A stretch of 64,000 nt of DNA from UBA6168 sp964508135 (GTDB lineage: Bacteria; Bacteroidota; Bacteroidia; Chitinophagales; Saprospiraceae). This document shows, piece after piece, positions 6,671 to 15,454 of this stretch. The notes under the pieces were generated by a model. That model had not been told where the DNA came from. It was given only the letters and a program-made list of their open reading frames with translations, and made no database searches. Made by a program: the position numbers and the translations under genes. The stretch is taken from the NCBI GenBank assembly GCA_964508135.1, contig CAZDSU010000028.1, positions 1 to 64,000 on the forward strand, in the 5' to 3' direction. Each line of letters begins with the position of its first letter. Within the stretch, counting starts at the first letter, position 1.

Positions 6671-8941
6671 ATGAAAATTTCAAATACCCTGTTTTTCCTG
6701 CTCTCGTTTTTCCTTTCCCACGCCAACGAGGGCGTCCTGTCTGGCAAAATCACGAGTGGCGGCTACCCCGTCCCCTTTGCTTTTTGCGCCATCGAAACCC
6801 TAAAAATGGCAGCCACCGCCGATGAACACGGACATTTTTACTTAGATGGCCTACCAGAGGGGCACCACCACCTGAACATCACCAGCCTTGGCTACCTGCC
6901 CCAAAACCTGGAGGTGTTCGTTTCAAAAAACAAACCTGCCCAACTCGAAATCGAGTTGGAGGAAGCACCGTTTTCGCTCAATGCCGTCGTCGTTTCCGGC
7001 ACCCGCACGGAGCGCCGCCGCCTCAACAACCCGGTGGCGGTGAACGTGCTCACCAGCGCCACTTTCCAGGTCACGCAGTCCAACACGCTGGCAGAGGGTC
7101 TGTGCTTCCAGCCCGGCCTCCGCATGGAGACGGACTGCCAGACTTGCAACTATACCCAATTGAGAATGAACGGGTTAGGTGGTGCTTACAGCCAGATTTT
7201 GATTGACAACCGACCCGTGTTCACTTCGCTGATGAGCCTCTACAGCCTGGAGCAAATACCGGCTTCGCAAATCGAACGGGTGGAGGTGGTGAAGGGCGGC
7301 GGCTCGGTGCTGTACGGCTCCAACGCCATCGCCGGCACGGTGAACGTCATCACCAAAATGCCCGCCGAAAACACCTGGTCCATCGCCGGGAATTCGGCGC
7401 TGATTGACGGCCAAACCGCCGACCATTTTTTCAACGGCAATGCCGCCATCATCAACAAGGAAAAAACGGCGGGCATCAGCCTGTTTTCATCGCACCGCAA
7501 CAGACGGGAGTACGACGCCAACAGCGATGGTTTTTCTGAAATGCCGATGCTGCGCAACAATTCCTTCGGCTTCAAAACCTACCTGAAACCCAACGGCCAG
7601 CACCGGCTGCAACTGAACGGCTGGAGCATCAACGAGTTCCGCCGAGGCGGCAACGCCTTCGACCTGCCCGCCGACCGTGCCGACCAGTCGGAGGAGCGCA
7701 GCCAGCAGGTGTGGATTGGAGGAGCAGACTACACGTTTACCCCAAAAGACGGCAAGACTGGCCTGAACGCCTACTTCGCCGCACAGCAAACCGCCCGGCG
7801 GCACTACACTGGCATTGACCACAGCGACGGCTGGGGCAACACCAAAAGCAGCACGCTGACCGGGGGACTGCAAGTCAACCGCAGGCTGGATTTTTGGCAA
7901 GGTCGCAACACGCTCACGCTCGGCATCGAGCACCAGCACGACGATACTTTTGACGAAATCGAAGCCTACAACTACCTGATTGACCAGGTGACCGACCTCA
8001 CGGGACTGTTCCTGCAAAGCGACTGGGACATCTTGCCGAAGGTCACACTGCTTTCCGGCGTGCGGTTCAACAAGCACAATTTTGTGGATAAAATCATCGC
8101 CACGCCACGCCTCAGTGCGCTGTACAAGCCCGTGGAAAACCTTCAACTGCGGGCGTCGTGGGCACAGGGTTTCAAAGCGCCGCAGGCATTCGAGACCGAC
8201 CTGCACATCGCATTTGCAGGGGGCGGTGTTTCGCTCATCCAGATTTCACCCGACCTGCGGGAGGAGACCTCCAACAGCTACACTTTTTCACTGGACTTCA
8301 ACCGTCCGAAGGCGTCCCACATCTACGGCTTCACGCTCGATGCCTTCCGCACGAGGTTGCTGAACGCCTTTGTTTTGGAGGAAAACGGCTCTGACGCCAA
8401 CGGCAACATGCTCCTGCTCCGCAAAAATGGTGGACACTCGACCGTGCAGGGCGTGACCTTGGAGGGGCGGTTCAACTACGACCAAAAAGTCCAATTGGAA
8501 ACGGGAATGACGTTGCAATCCACCCGCTTCGACAACCCCGTGGCGTGGTCATCGGAAATCCCCGGCTCGAAAAATTACCTGCGGACGCCCAACTGCTACG
8601 GCTTTTTTACCCTGCTTTTTTTGCCAGAAAACAAGTTAAACGGCTCGCTGTCAGGTGTTTACACCGGGCGGATGGATGTGCCGCACTTTGCCGGGGCACC
8701 GGGTGTGGAGCGGGACGTGCTTTTCCGTTCGCCTGACTTTTTGGAAATGAACTGCAAGCTCAACTACCGCCTCCACCTGCACAGCATGGAAACCGACCTT
8801 GAGTTTTCGGCAGGGGTGCAGAACATTTTCAACTCCTACCAATCGGATTTTGACAGCGGAAAATTCCGGGACAGCAACTACATCTACGGCCCGGCGAGGC
8901 CGAGGACGGTGTTTGTGGGGCTGAAGTTTGGTGTTTTTTAA
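6671..8941 (+). CDS. TonB-dependent outer-membrane receptor
   Basis: A 756-aa protein with a short signal peptide (about 1-18), a carboxypeptidase-regulatory-like beta-sandwich (about 22-100), a plug (about 105-235, with QLRMNGLGGAYSQILIDNRP and IERVEVVKGGGSVLYGSNAI) and a 22-strand-type barrel ending TVFVGLKFGVF. A CQTC motif in the plug (about residue 156) recalls receptors linked to metals or small cofactors. The substrate is not determinable. Control by the palindrome at 6605-6620 points to a metal or metal chelate. Monocistronic, 51 bp downstream of that site. Confidence 0.9.
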   Translation: MKISNTLFFLLSFFLSHANEGVLSGKITSGGYPVPFAFCAIETLKMAATADEHGHFYLDGLPEGHHHLNITSLGYLPQNLEVFVSKNKPAQLEIELEEAPFSLNAVVVSGTRTERRRLNNPVAVNVLTSATFQVTQSNTLAEGLCFQPGLRMETDCQTCNYTQLRMNGLGGAYSQILIDNRPVFTSLMSLYSLEQIPASQIERVEVVKGGGSVLYGSNAIAGTVNVITKMPAENTWSIAGNSALIDGQTADHFFNGNAAIINKEKTAGISLFSSHRNRREYDANSDGFSEMPMLRNNSFGFKTYLKPNGQHRLQLNGWSINEFRRGGNAFDLPADRADQSEERSQQVWIGGADYTFTPKDGKTGLNAYFAAQQTARRHYTGIDHSDGWGNTKSSTLTGGLQVNRRLDFWQGRNTLTLGIEHQHDDTFDEIEAYNYLIDQVTDLTGLFLQSDWDILPKVTLLSGVRFNKHNFVDKIIATPRLSALYKPVENLQLRASWAQGFKAPQAFETDLHIAFAGGGVSLIQISPDLREETSNSYTFSLDFNRPKASHIYGFTLDAFRTRLLNAFVLEENGSDANGNMLLLRKNGGHSTVQGVTLEGRFNYDQKVQLETGMTLQSTRFDNPVAWSSEIPGSKNYLRTPNCYGFFTLLFLPENKLNGSLSGVYTGRMDVPHFAGAPGVERDVLFRSPDFLEMNCKLNYRLHLHSMETDLEFSAGVQNIFNSYQSDFDSGKFRDSNYIYGPARPRTVFVGLKFGVF

Positions 8942-8956
8942 ATGTGGCCCAAGCCT

Positions 8957-9020
8957 TACTCCTCAATCTTCTTGTACAGCGTGGCCATTCAATGTCGAGC
9001 AGCTCGGCAGTTTTGCGTAG
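8957..9020 (-). pseudogene. Degraded 3'-end copy of the sigma-54 response regulator gene
   Basis: On the minus strand this stretch reads KTAELLDI, then after a short deletion and frameshift ATLYKKIEE and a stop. It matches the Fis-type C-terminus of the intact regulator ending at 9876 (KTAELLGIGLATLYRKIEEY). At DNA level it aligns with 9888-9945 (shared CAGCTCGGCAGTTTTG and TCAATCTTC) and then diverges. Together the intact end and this fragment bracket the two-gene cassette at 9059-9858. Confidence 0.7.
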
Positions 9021-9058
9021 AAATTTTGCTACCTTTATCGGGTCAAACATGCTACTAA

Positions 9059-9496
9059 ATGAAGGGAGAAGGCTACAAAACGACATCCAATGAGGACGCA
9101 ACTTGGTTCCATTTCGATAGCATTGGAGAAAAGGGCACGATCCGTAAAAAGATTACCTATTTCTACCTTGGTGAAAACACTTGGAACTTAGGTTTCGGTG
9201 ACGATGATGGTGATGAGTTTGATGATGAAGTGATTTCAAATAACCACGATGTACGCATGGTTATGCAAACCATAGCCAATACGATTTATCAGTTCACCGA
9301 AAAATACCCTGACCGCAGAGTTTATATCAGGCCAGTGGATGAAAGGCGTAAAATGCTTTATAATGGAGTTTTCAAACGCAGACATGCTGAAATAACGGTT
9401 AGTTTCACTGTTTACGGGCGTATTGAAAATTCAATTGAGGACTATGACCCGAAAAAAAACTATGACGCCTTTTTCGTTCTACGCAAAAAAGGCTAA
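9059..9496 (+). CDS. Conserved protein of two-gene cassette copy 1, DUF6934-like
   Basis: A 145-aa soluble protein with no signal or membrane segment. It is clearly homologous to the protein at 20172-20633: both share WNLxFGD, EFDDxxIS, QTxAN, PVDxxRKxLYNxVF and KNYDAF. I believe the family is DUF6934, from memory. The function is unknown; the Asp/Glu-rich centre and basic C-terminus give no catalytic hint. It is followed immediately by a small helical partner gene, as in the second copy, so the pair acts as a unit and may be toxin-antitoxin-like. That role is inference. Confidence 0.75.
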   Translation: MKGEGYKTTSNEDATWFHFDSIGEKGTIRKKITYFYLGENTWNLGFGDDDGDEFDDEVISNNHDVRMVMQTIANTIYQFTEKYPDRRVYIRPVDERRKMLYNGVFKRRHAEITVSFTVYGRIENSIEDYDPKKNYDAFFVLRKKG

Positions 9497-9519
9497 TTTT
9501 GAAAACTAAAATCGCAACC

Positions 9520-9858
9520 ATGTTAATCAAATCCGCCCACGAAAAAAGGGAAGTAGAAGCAGTTGCCCAAATCACTGGCAATGTACCAGTGCCTTCGCAA
9601 GCTCCTCTTGGAACGGTTGGTGCACGTGAAGCCGGGTTCAGACAACGCAAAAACCTGTTGGCCATGCAAGACCTGACAGCAGTGAAATTGGTGAAACTTA
9701 GGACGGAACACCCAGAATGGGCGCTGAAGGATACACTGGCCGAGGTCATCAAAAGCTATCCATCTGAGATACCTTCCGACGTGCTTTTGCAATTGACACA
9801 ATTTATTTTCGGCCAGTGGGAGAAAGCTGAATCCCTTCGTAAACAGGTCTCCGCCTGA
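9520..9858 (+). CDS. Small partner protein of two-gene cassette copy 1
   Basis: 112 aa from the ATG at 9520; a TTG at 9499 would add seven residues and is less likely. Mostly helical. Its C-terminal half (RTEHPEWALKDTLAEVIKSY, LLQLTQFIFGQW) aligns with the partner of the second cassette (REKHPDSDLQQAV, LLEFTQHIIRHW), so the two small genes are homologous although the N-termini differ. It begins 23 bp after the upstream stop. No known domain is recognised. Confidence 0.7.
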   Translation: MLIKSAHEKREVEAVAQITGNVPVPSQAPLGTVGAREAGFRQRKNLLAMQDLTAVKLVKLRTEHPEWALKDTLAEVIKSYPSEIPSDVLLQLTQFIFGQWEKAESLRKQVSA

Positions 9859-9875
9859 CCAGACAGCATTACCCA

Positions 9876-11213
9876 TCACAACGCGTACTCTTCAATCTTC
9901 CGGTACAATGTCGCCAGCCCAATGCCAAGCAGCTCGGCAGTTTTGGTCTTGTTGCCCTTGGTGTGGGCAAGCACTTTTCGGATGTGCATTTTCTCGATTT
10001 CGGCTAATTTCATCAGGTCAATTTGGTTGCCGGACTCAGTGTACTGGAAGTCGTAGGGGAGGCAGTCGAGCGTGAGGTCGGGGCCGGAAGCGAGGATGAC
10101 GGCCCGCTCAATGATGTTCTTCAGTTCCCGGATATTCCCCTTCCACGGATGGTTGGTCAGTGCTTTCTTGAACGAATCCTCCATGCCGAGCGGGGCGTGG
10201 TTCATTTTTGCAGTGAACATTTTGATGAAATGCCCGGCCAGCAGTGGGATGTCCTCGGGACGTTCTTGCAGCGAGGGCAGCCGGATGTTGAACACCGAGA
10301 GGCGGTAGAACAGGTCGAGGCGAAAGTTGCCCCGTTCGCTCTCCATTTGTAGGTCACGGTTGGTGGCGGCGACGATGCGCACGTCCACCTTGGTCTCCTT
10401 GGTTTCGCCCACTTTCATGAACGTGCCGGTCTCCAGCACCCGCAGCAACTTGGCTTGCAGCACAAGGTCCATTTCCCCGATTTCATCCAAAAAAATGGTG
10501 CCGCCGTTCGCTTCCTCGAACAAGCCTATCTTGTCCTTCACCGCCCCGGTGAACGAGCCTGTTTTGTGCCCGAACATCTCGCTTTCGAGCAGTTCCTTGC
10601 CCAGAGCACTGCAATTGATGGCCACGAACGGCTTGGCACTCCGCTCGCTGGCGGTATGGATGGCTTGCGCAAAAACTTCCTTGCCCGTGCCCGTCTCGCC
10701 CGTGAGCAATACGGTGGTACTAGTAGCGGCCACCTTTTGGGCCATTTCGATGGCGTGCTGCATCGGCTTGGACTGCCCGATGATTTTGCTGAAACGGTGT
10801 CGGTTGCTGCCCGCCTCGGCCTGCTGTTCTTTTACCTCGAACTGTTTCAGCGCCTTCTCCACCGCCTTGCTCAACAGTGGGATGATTTTGTTGTTGTCGT
10901 CACCTTTGGTGATGTAGTCAAAGGCCCCGGCCTTGATGGCCGTCACGCTGTCCGGTATTGCGCCGAAGGCGGTGAGCAAAATGACCTCGCTCTGCGGACT
11001 GATGGCCTTGATTTTTGACACCATCTCCACACCGTTGGCGTCAGGCAACTTCACGTCGCAGATGATGGCGTGGATTTTCTCTTGCGCCAGCAGCTTCAGG
11101 CCCTTCGTTCCGTTCTCTGCCTGGAACACCTCGTAGCCCTCCAGCCGGATGATGCGGCTGAGGAGGTTTCGGATGTCGTTTTCGTCGTCAATGATGAGGA
11201 TGTTCGCTTTCAT
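9876..11213 (-). CDS. Sigma-54-dependent response regulator (NtrC family)
   Basis: A 445-aa protein in three parts: receiver domain (1-125; acidic pocket D9/D10, phosphoacceptor D53 in AIICDVKLPD), AAA+ activator domain (about 145-370; Walker A GETGTGKE, Walker B GTIFLDEIGEM) and a Fis-type HTH (about 400-445). The sigma-54 contact loop reads GSFTGA rather than the usual GAFTGA. No histidine kinase lies next to it, so its partner is elsewhere. The 3' end has a degraded duplicate at 8957-9020. Confidence 0.94.
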   Translation of the reverse strand: MKANILIIDDENDIRNLLSRIIRLEGYEVFQAENGTKGLKLLAQEKIHAIICDVKLPDANGVEMVSKIKAISPQSEVILLTAFGAIPDSVTAIKAGAFDYITKGDDNNKIIPLLSKAVEKALKQFEVKEQQAEAGSNRHRFSKIIGQSKPMQHAIEMAQKVAATSTTVLLTGETGTGKEVFAQAIHTASERSAKPFVAINCSALGKELLESEMFGHKTGSFTGAVKDKIGLFEEANGGTIFLDEIGEMDLVLQAKLLRVLETGTFMKVGETKETKVDVRIVAATNRDLQMESERGNFRLDLFYRLSVFNIRLPSLQERPEDIPLLAGHFIKMFTAKMNHAPLGMEDSFKKALTNHPWKGNIRELKNIIERAVILASGPDLTLDCLPYDFQYTESGNQIDLMKLAEIEKMHIRKVLAHTKGNKTKTAELLGIGLATLYRKIEEYAL

Positions 11214-11397
11214 GCTGGAAGCAAATGTAGGGAATGGAAATTGGAAAAATGGAAAATTGGTATGGAGCAGGTTTTATCAGACATCAAAATTGTTTCAAAA
11301 TAATATTTCAGCTTTTAGGTAGTTTAAGGTAAAATTATTTTATTTGCCCTTGCTTTTATCAATCAAAACTTTAACCAATTTTAAAAATTAAGAAATT

Positions 11398-11688
11398 ATG
11401 TTTACAACATTAGCTTTAGCAGCAATTGTGGGATGGTGCGGCACTGGTTGGCCCATTCGATTTCCTGGCGTTGGCGGCGGCGGCGGCGTAGAGCCTGGCG
11501 ACTGGCCACCAAACTGTTGGGTTTGCGGCCCATTGGCAGGGGCGCTTTCAAGTGTGGTACTTGTCTCTGTTTTGGGCAGTGCCATCACCGAACACGGCAT
11601 TTTTGCCACCATGGCCTTCTCGTTTTTTGCTGGGAGCTTCGGTGCCAAACTTATTGGAGGTATCGCCAGTTCCATGAGGAAAGGGTGA
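11398..11688 (+). CDS. Small Gly/Trp-rich membrane protein, unknown
   Basis: A 96-aa protein with a short hydrophobic N-terminus, a Trp/Cys/Pro/Gly-rich middle (GWCGTGWPIRFPG, five consecutive glycines, GDWPPNCWVCGP) and two hydrophobic Gly/Ala segments (about 45-65 and 68-90). It has its own AT-rich upstream region and a strong terminator at 11706-11748, so it is transcribed alone. A small membrane peptide or bacteriocin-like product is possible but unsupported. Confidence 0.6.
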   Translation: MFTTLALAAIVGWCGTGWPIRFPGVGGGGGVEPGDWPPNCWVCGPLAGALSSVVLVSVLGSAITEHGIFATMAFSFFAGSFGAKLIGGIASSMRKG

Positions 11689-11705
11689 TAAGCGTTGCCT
11701 TTGGT

Positions 11706-11748
11706 AAAAAAAACCGGATTTGTGCATTCTGCACAAGTCCGGTTTTTT
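11706..11748. terminator. Strong bidirectional terminator
   Basis: AAAAAACCGGA-TTTGTGCA pairs with TGCACAAGTCCGGTTTTTT around a TTC loop. A-tract and T-tract lie on opposite sides, so it can end both the small plus-strand gene and the minus-strand T9SS gene only 40 bp away if read through. Confidence 0.9.
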
Positions 11749-11787
11749 ATTTGGCAGGGATGAGACACTACCTAGGCCAATGGATTA

Positions 11788-14592
11788 TCAACGTATTATA
11801 TCAATATACCCTCGCAAAATTTCTGGCGCAGGCACAGTGCCAGTCACCCGTTGCTCGAAGACCTTGCAGGTGTAGTAGTAGGTGCCAGCAGGCAGTGCCT
11901 TGCCCTTCATGTTGTTGCCGTCCCAGTTGATGTTCGGGTCGCTGGTCTTGAACACCTGTTCGCCCCAGCGGTTGAAGACGCTCAACTCGATGCTTTCGAT
12001 GAAACAGTACGGGTACGGGATGAACAGTTCGTTGGCTTCATCGCCGTTTGGCGTAAATGCATTTGGCAGGATGTAGGTCGGGCAGTTGTCGGTGCAGATG
12101 ACGTTGCTCAGTTCGCTCTCGTTGAGGAATGTGTCGAGCGCCGTCACCGCGTAGCAACCAGCCAGCCCACGGTCGGGTTGGTGGAAGTAGGTCGTGTCGC
12201 CAGACTGCGAAATCTCACCGACCAGTGCAAAATCACCATCTTCAAAAGGCTTGAAATAAATCCGGTAACTGACCACATCGTCCGTTTCCTCGCAAATATT
12301 CATGGGGTTGTCCCAAAGTAGCAGGTTCTCCAACTTCTCTTGCTCCTGGCAGGGTATTTTTTGGTTGCAAATATTTGTGACCTCCAGCACAGGAGGGCAG
12401 GGTGGCACATTGTCAATCGGGGTGGCGCAGGCCTCCTGCGAGAGGTTGATGAGCGGCGAGGGAATGCCCTCGATACCGTAAGAGCCTTCGACCCGCACGT
12501 AGTAGCAGTACTCCCGGCCATTCAGCAGGTGGGCGTCCACGTAGAAACTGTCGGAAGTGATGCCGATGGAGTCCCACACAGCGCCGTTTTGTCGGAAAAT
12601 GGTGTATCGCATATTGACCCAAGGCACTTCGTAGCGCCATGTGAGGATGTTGCGGTTATCCGTCGGCTCGATTTCAAGCCACACGGAAGAGGCATCCGGC
12701 GAATCCCCGATTGGCGAAGCCTCACCGTTTACGAAAAAATCAATCTTGTACGTGTACGGGTTGCCCTTCGTGTCAAGGGTAGCGGCTTGGTCCACGTAGG
12801 AGAGTTGCGTAAGCTCCCAAAAAGTAGGGCTGGTGAAGTTGGCGATGGTGGTGAAATTGGTGCCACCGATGTCCCTGGCCCGCTTGAGCTCGTAGCGGTA
12901 GGGGCCGTGGTTGAGCAGCGTGTCGAGGTCTTCGGCAACGGGCTTGATCCAGCGCACTTCGATGATGCCGTTGGCAGTGCTGGTCTGCTCCACGCTCACG
13001 TTGGTGAGGAGCGGCACATCCCGGCTGAGTTGGATGCAGACTTCGTCGGAAGTGAGGCTCTCCACGTGGTTGTAGGCATGGCCGGAGTCGGTTCGCTTCG
13101 CAAAAATGCCGAGAATGCGGTAGCAGTAGGTACGGCCCCGCTCCACGTCGGTGTCCACGTGGGCGTATCGTCCGTTCAGTTCGTCGAGGGTATTGGCGAT
13201 TTTGGTGTAGCCCTTGCCCGCCAGCCCGGGCATGCAAGTGTCCCGCTCAAACTGATTGCTGCCCTCTTTTCGCCAGACGGAGAAGGCAAAAAAGTAGTCC
13301 TCCTCGGCGTCCTCGCACTGGTAGGGCTTCGCCCAAGAAACTGTGATTCGGTCGGAGGTGGGGTCGGCCTGTACATCGGCGGGGGGTGGCCCCACTACCT
13401 TGATGCGCACGGCTTTGAGCGTAGCGAGGCCAGTGGTCAGGCCCTGCATGTTTTGCAGGAAAAAGTCGTCCTCCGCCTTAAAAACCACCGTGTAGGGCAA
13501 GTTGGAGATGTGCTCACAGGAGGTTTGCCAGCGGAATTTTTTGACCACGGGCTGGGACTGGTAGCTGGCGGAAGGGCTGCCGTCGGGACGCCAGGTATCG
13601 GCATCGTCGGCGGGGCTGTAGTCCACGAGGAACGGAGCGCCGAGTGCCGAGAGCTTGATTTTGTCGCCGGGGTCAATGTCCGTGGCGGTTATGTCGAACT
13701 CGACCACCTCGCCAGCCACGACGCAGATTTCGTCAATGGTGTTGATGACCGGGGCATGGTTGCCGTTGCAGTCTTCCACCAAAATCTGCATGTCCCGCAC
13801 GGTGGTGTCAATGGCCACACCATTCCGCCAGGAGATGATCATCATGGCGATGTTGTACTCGCCTTTTGTTTGCGGAGCGTTCCAAGTGAGCGTACCTGTC
13901 TGGTTGTTCAAGTCCAGGCAGCAGCCACCATTGGCCCCAACATTTTGCGGAAAACTGTAATTGGGCACTGGCGTGTTTACGCCTTGCATGGGCACTATCA
14001 GTTCGTAGGTCAGTTGGTCGCCATCGGCGTCGTAGGCGTTGGGATTGTGCACGAACAACTGCCCCACGCAGGCGTAGTCAATCGGCGGCTGGAGCAGGAG
14101 CGGCGAGGAATTGCAGCCCTGAAACTGTCCGCTGAACAGCGTAAAAGTGGTCTGGAGGTGGAACTGCACGTTCTCGGAACCAGGGAAATTGACGTTGAGG
14201 ATGCCGCCGTTGCGGTTGGGGTCGGTGACGGAAATGGTGTAGCGATCCGGGCCGTCGTAGCTGAACTCGGCGATGTAGATATTGTATTTCACATCGTTGG
14301 CCAATGCTTGGCCTATGGGTGGCAGGTTTGGGTCGGATTGTGGGCCGTTCACCCTTGCCACCTGCACGCAGGTATTGGCAGCATCGCCCCAGCAAAGCGT
14401 GAGCGTGTCACGGTCAGCTTGCACGCTGCTGGTCTTGGTGTAGGTGAAAATGGAACAGCGCACCATATTGCTGTTGCAGCCGTTGATTTGCTCCACGAAG
14501 ATTTCCCCTGCACGGTTGTGCGTGGCGAATGCCCCTTTGGGGAGGCTCAAAAAAATAATCGCAGCTAGAAGTAGGCGTAAAGTCGTTTTCAT
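11788..14592 (-). CDS. Secreted protein with type B T9SS C-terminal domain (gliding-motility type)
   Basis: A 934-aa protein: signal peptide (1-23), N-terminal domain beginning THNRAGEIFVEQ as in many Bacteroidota surface proteins, a central region with Ig/PKD-like folds and fibronectin-III-like repeats (about 400-830), and a C-terminal sorting domain (about 845-934) with LPNAFTPNGDEANELF, VFNRWGEQVF and GTYYYTCKV. Type B domains are recognised by T9SS and PorP/SprF helpers; a PorP/SprF gene is at 59004-59954. A surface adhesin or matrix role is inferred. Confidence 0.9.
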   Translation of the reverse strand: MKTTLRLLLAAIIFLSLPKGAFATHNRAGEIFVEQINGCNSNMVRCSIFTYTKTSSVQADRDTLTLCWGDAANTCVQVARVNGPQSDPNLPPIGQALANDVKYNIYIAEFSYDGPDRYTISVTDPNRNGGILNVNFPGSENVQFHLQTTFTLFSGQFQGCNSSPLLLQPPIDYACVGQLFVHNPNAYDADGDQLTYELIVPMQGVNTPVPNYSFPQNVGANGGCCLDLNNQTGTLTWNAPQTKGEYNIAMMIISWRNGVAIDTTVRDMQILVEDCNGNHAPVINTIDEICVVAGEVVEFDITATDIDPGDKIKLSALGAPFLVDYSPADDADTWRPDGSPSASYQSQPVVKKFRWQTSCEHISNLPYTVVFKAEDDFFLQNMQGLTTGLATLKAVRIKVVGPPPADVQADPTSDRITVSWAKPYQCEDAEEDYFFAFSVWRKEGSNQFERDTCMPGLAGKGYTKIANTLDELNGRYAHVDTDVERGRTYCYRILGIFAKRTDSGHAYNHVESLTSDEVCIQLSRDVPLLTNVSVEQTSTANGIIEVRWIKPVAEDLDTLLNHGPYRYELKRARDIGGTNFTTIANFTSPTFWELTQLSYVDQAATLDTKGNPYTYKIDFFVNGEASPIGDSPDASSVWLEIEPTDNRNILTWRYEVPWVNMRYTIFRQNGAVWDSIGITSDSFYVDAHLLNGREYCYYVRVEGSYGIEGIPSPLINLSQEACATPIDNVPPCPPVLEVTNICNQKIPCQEQEKLENLLLWDNPMNICEETDDVVSYRIYFKPFEDGDFALVGEISQSGDTTYFHQPDRGLAGCYAVTALDTFLNESELSNVICTDNCPTYILPNAFTPNGDEANELFIPYPYCFIESIELSVFNRWGEQVFKTSDPNINWDGNNMKGKALPAGTYYYTCKVFEQRVTGTVPAPEILRGYIDIIR

Positions 14593-15049
14593 AAAAATTG
14601 CTTTGCAATTGCGGGTTTATGCCAAAATAATGCCCTTAAAATTACGCATAAAAACGGTTAGCTCCGCCGAATTTTTAGTTTTCGTCAGGTATCAGCCGTT
14701 TTTGCCCGTTCAAGCTAAACGAAGCAAAGCAAGTTCAAGTTTTGGCATTTCAAAGAAATGCCATGCTTTGGATTAAAAAAACAAAGCAAAATACCGCCGG
14801 GTGATACAGTTTTTTGGCTTTTTTGCTAAACTCGCCTTGTCAAATTTGACAGTCCATTTTTCAGGCATATTTTTTTTCTTTTATACTTTGCACCATTAGG
14901 TTTTGTGCAAATCGCATGATGCCCCTCCTCGCCGCCTTCGGCGGCTCGTCGGGGGAGAGGGGATTCTGGGGCGTTCCGCCCCAAACCCCTGTTTGCAAAA
15001 AACCTATTTGTGCGGAGTGTACCCAGCGTACAAGTTAAACAACTGCATC
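14593..15049. other. Intergenic region with a hairpin and a GC-rich repeat
   Basis: 457 bp between divergent genes. It holds a small hairpin at about 14742-14762 (TGGCATTTCAAAGAAATGCCA) and a GC-rich element at 14922-15000. No convincing ORF or RNA gene was seen. The promoters of both flanking genes must lie here. Confidence 0.5.
14930..14959. repeat. GC-rich dispersed element, copy 1
   Basis: CGCCGCCTTCGGCGG is a self-complementary hairpin followed by CTCGTCGGGGGAGAG. The 30-bp block matches 58741-58770 at 29 of 30 positions. Downstream both copies continue into further GC-rich palindromes (here TGGGGCG-TTC-CGCCCCA). Confidence 0.8.
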
Positions 15050-15379
15050 ATGAGTATCTTACTGGAGTCCCTCACCAAACGTTATTACTCGGTCACCGAA
15101 GTTGCCAGGCTTTTCGGCGTCACCACCAGCCTCGTGCGCTACTGGGAGCAGGAGTTTGATTTCCTGCGGCCCTACAAGTCGAGCAAGGGCGACCGCCGCT
15201 TCACTCCCGAAAACATCCACCAGTTCGAAATCATCTACCACCTCGTCAAAGAGCAGGGCTATACCCTCGCCGGGGCCAGGCGCTACCTGAAGGAGGAAAA
15301 GGAGAAAATCCGCCAAAAACAGGAAGCACTTAAAACATTGCGGCGGCTTCGGGGTTTTCTCGAAGATTTGAAATCATGA
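15050..15379 (+). CDS. MerR-family transcriptional regulator
   Basis: A 109-aa protein. The ATG at 15050 gives the MerR winged-helix N-terminus (KRYYSVTEVARLFGVTTSLVRYWEQEF), followed by the wing (KGDRRFTPENIHQFEIIYHL) and a Lys/Glu-rich dimerisation helix (about 80-109). The upstream in-frame extension runs through a GC-rich repeat and is rejected. There is no C-terminal effector domain, so it is a short MerR_1 type. Its target is unknown. Confidence 0.9.
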   Translation: MSILLESLTKRYYSVTEVARLFGVTTSLVRYWEQEFDFLRPYKSSKGDRRFTPENIHQFEIIYHLVKEQGYTLAGARRYLKEEKEKIRQKQEALKTLRRLRGFLEDLKS

Positions 15380-15412
15380 CGGTAGACGATAGATGGTAGA
15401 CGGTAGACGGTG
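15377..15412. repeat. Word array (GGTAGACG)
   Basis: Tandem words ACGGTAGACGATAGATGGTAG and GACGGTAGACGG directly after the MerR stop codon. A second, unrelated word array (ACTGCCA) follows 50 bp later. Confidence 0.65.
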
Positions 15413-15454
15413 CCATGCACGGCTGCCTCAGTGACTCTTAATATCAAAATTACG

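Noticed and set aside
12340..14568. A 742-codon plus-strand open frame opposite the T9SS gene
   Set aside because: It mirrors a highly biased minus-strand gene that has a signal peptide and sorting domain; the antisense translation has no recognisable domain, so it is a codon-bias shadow.
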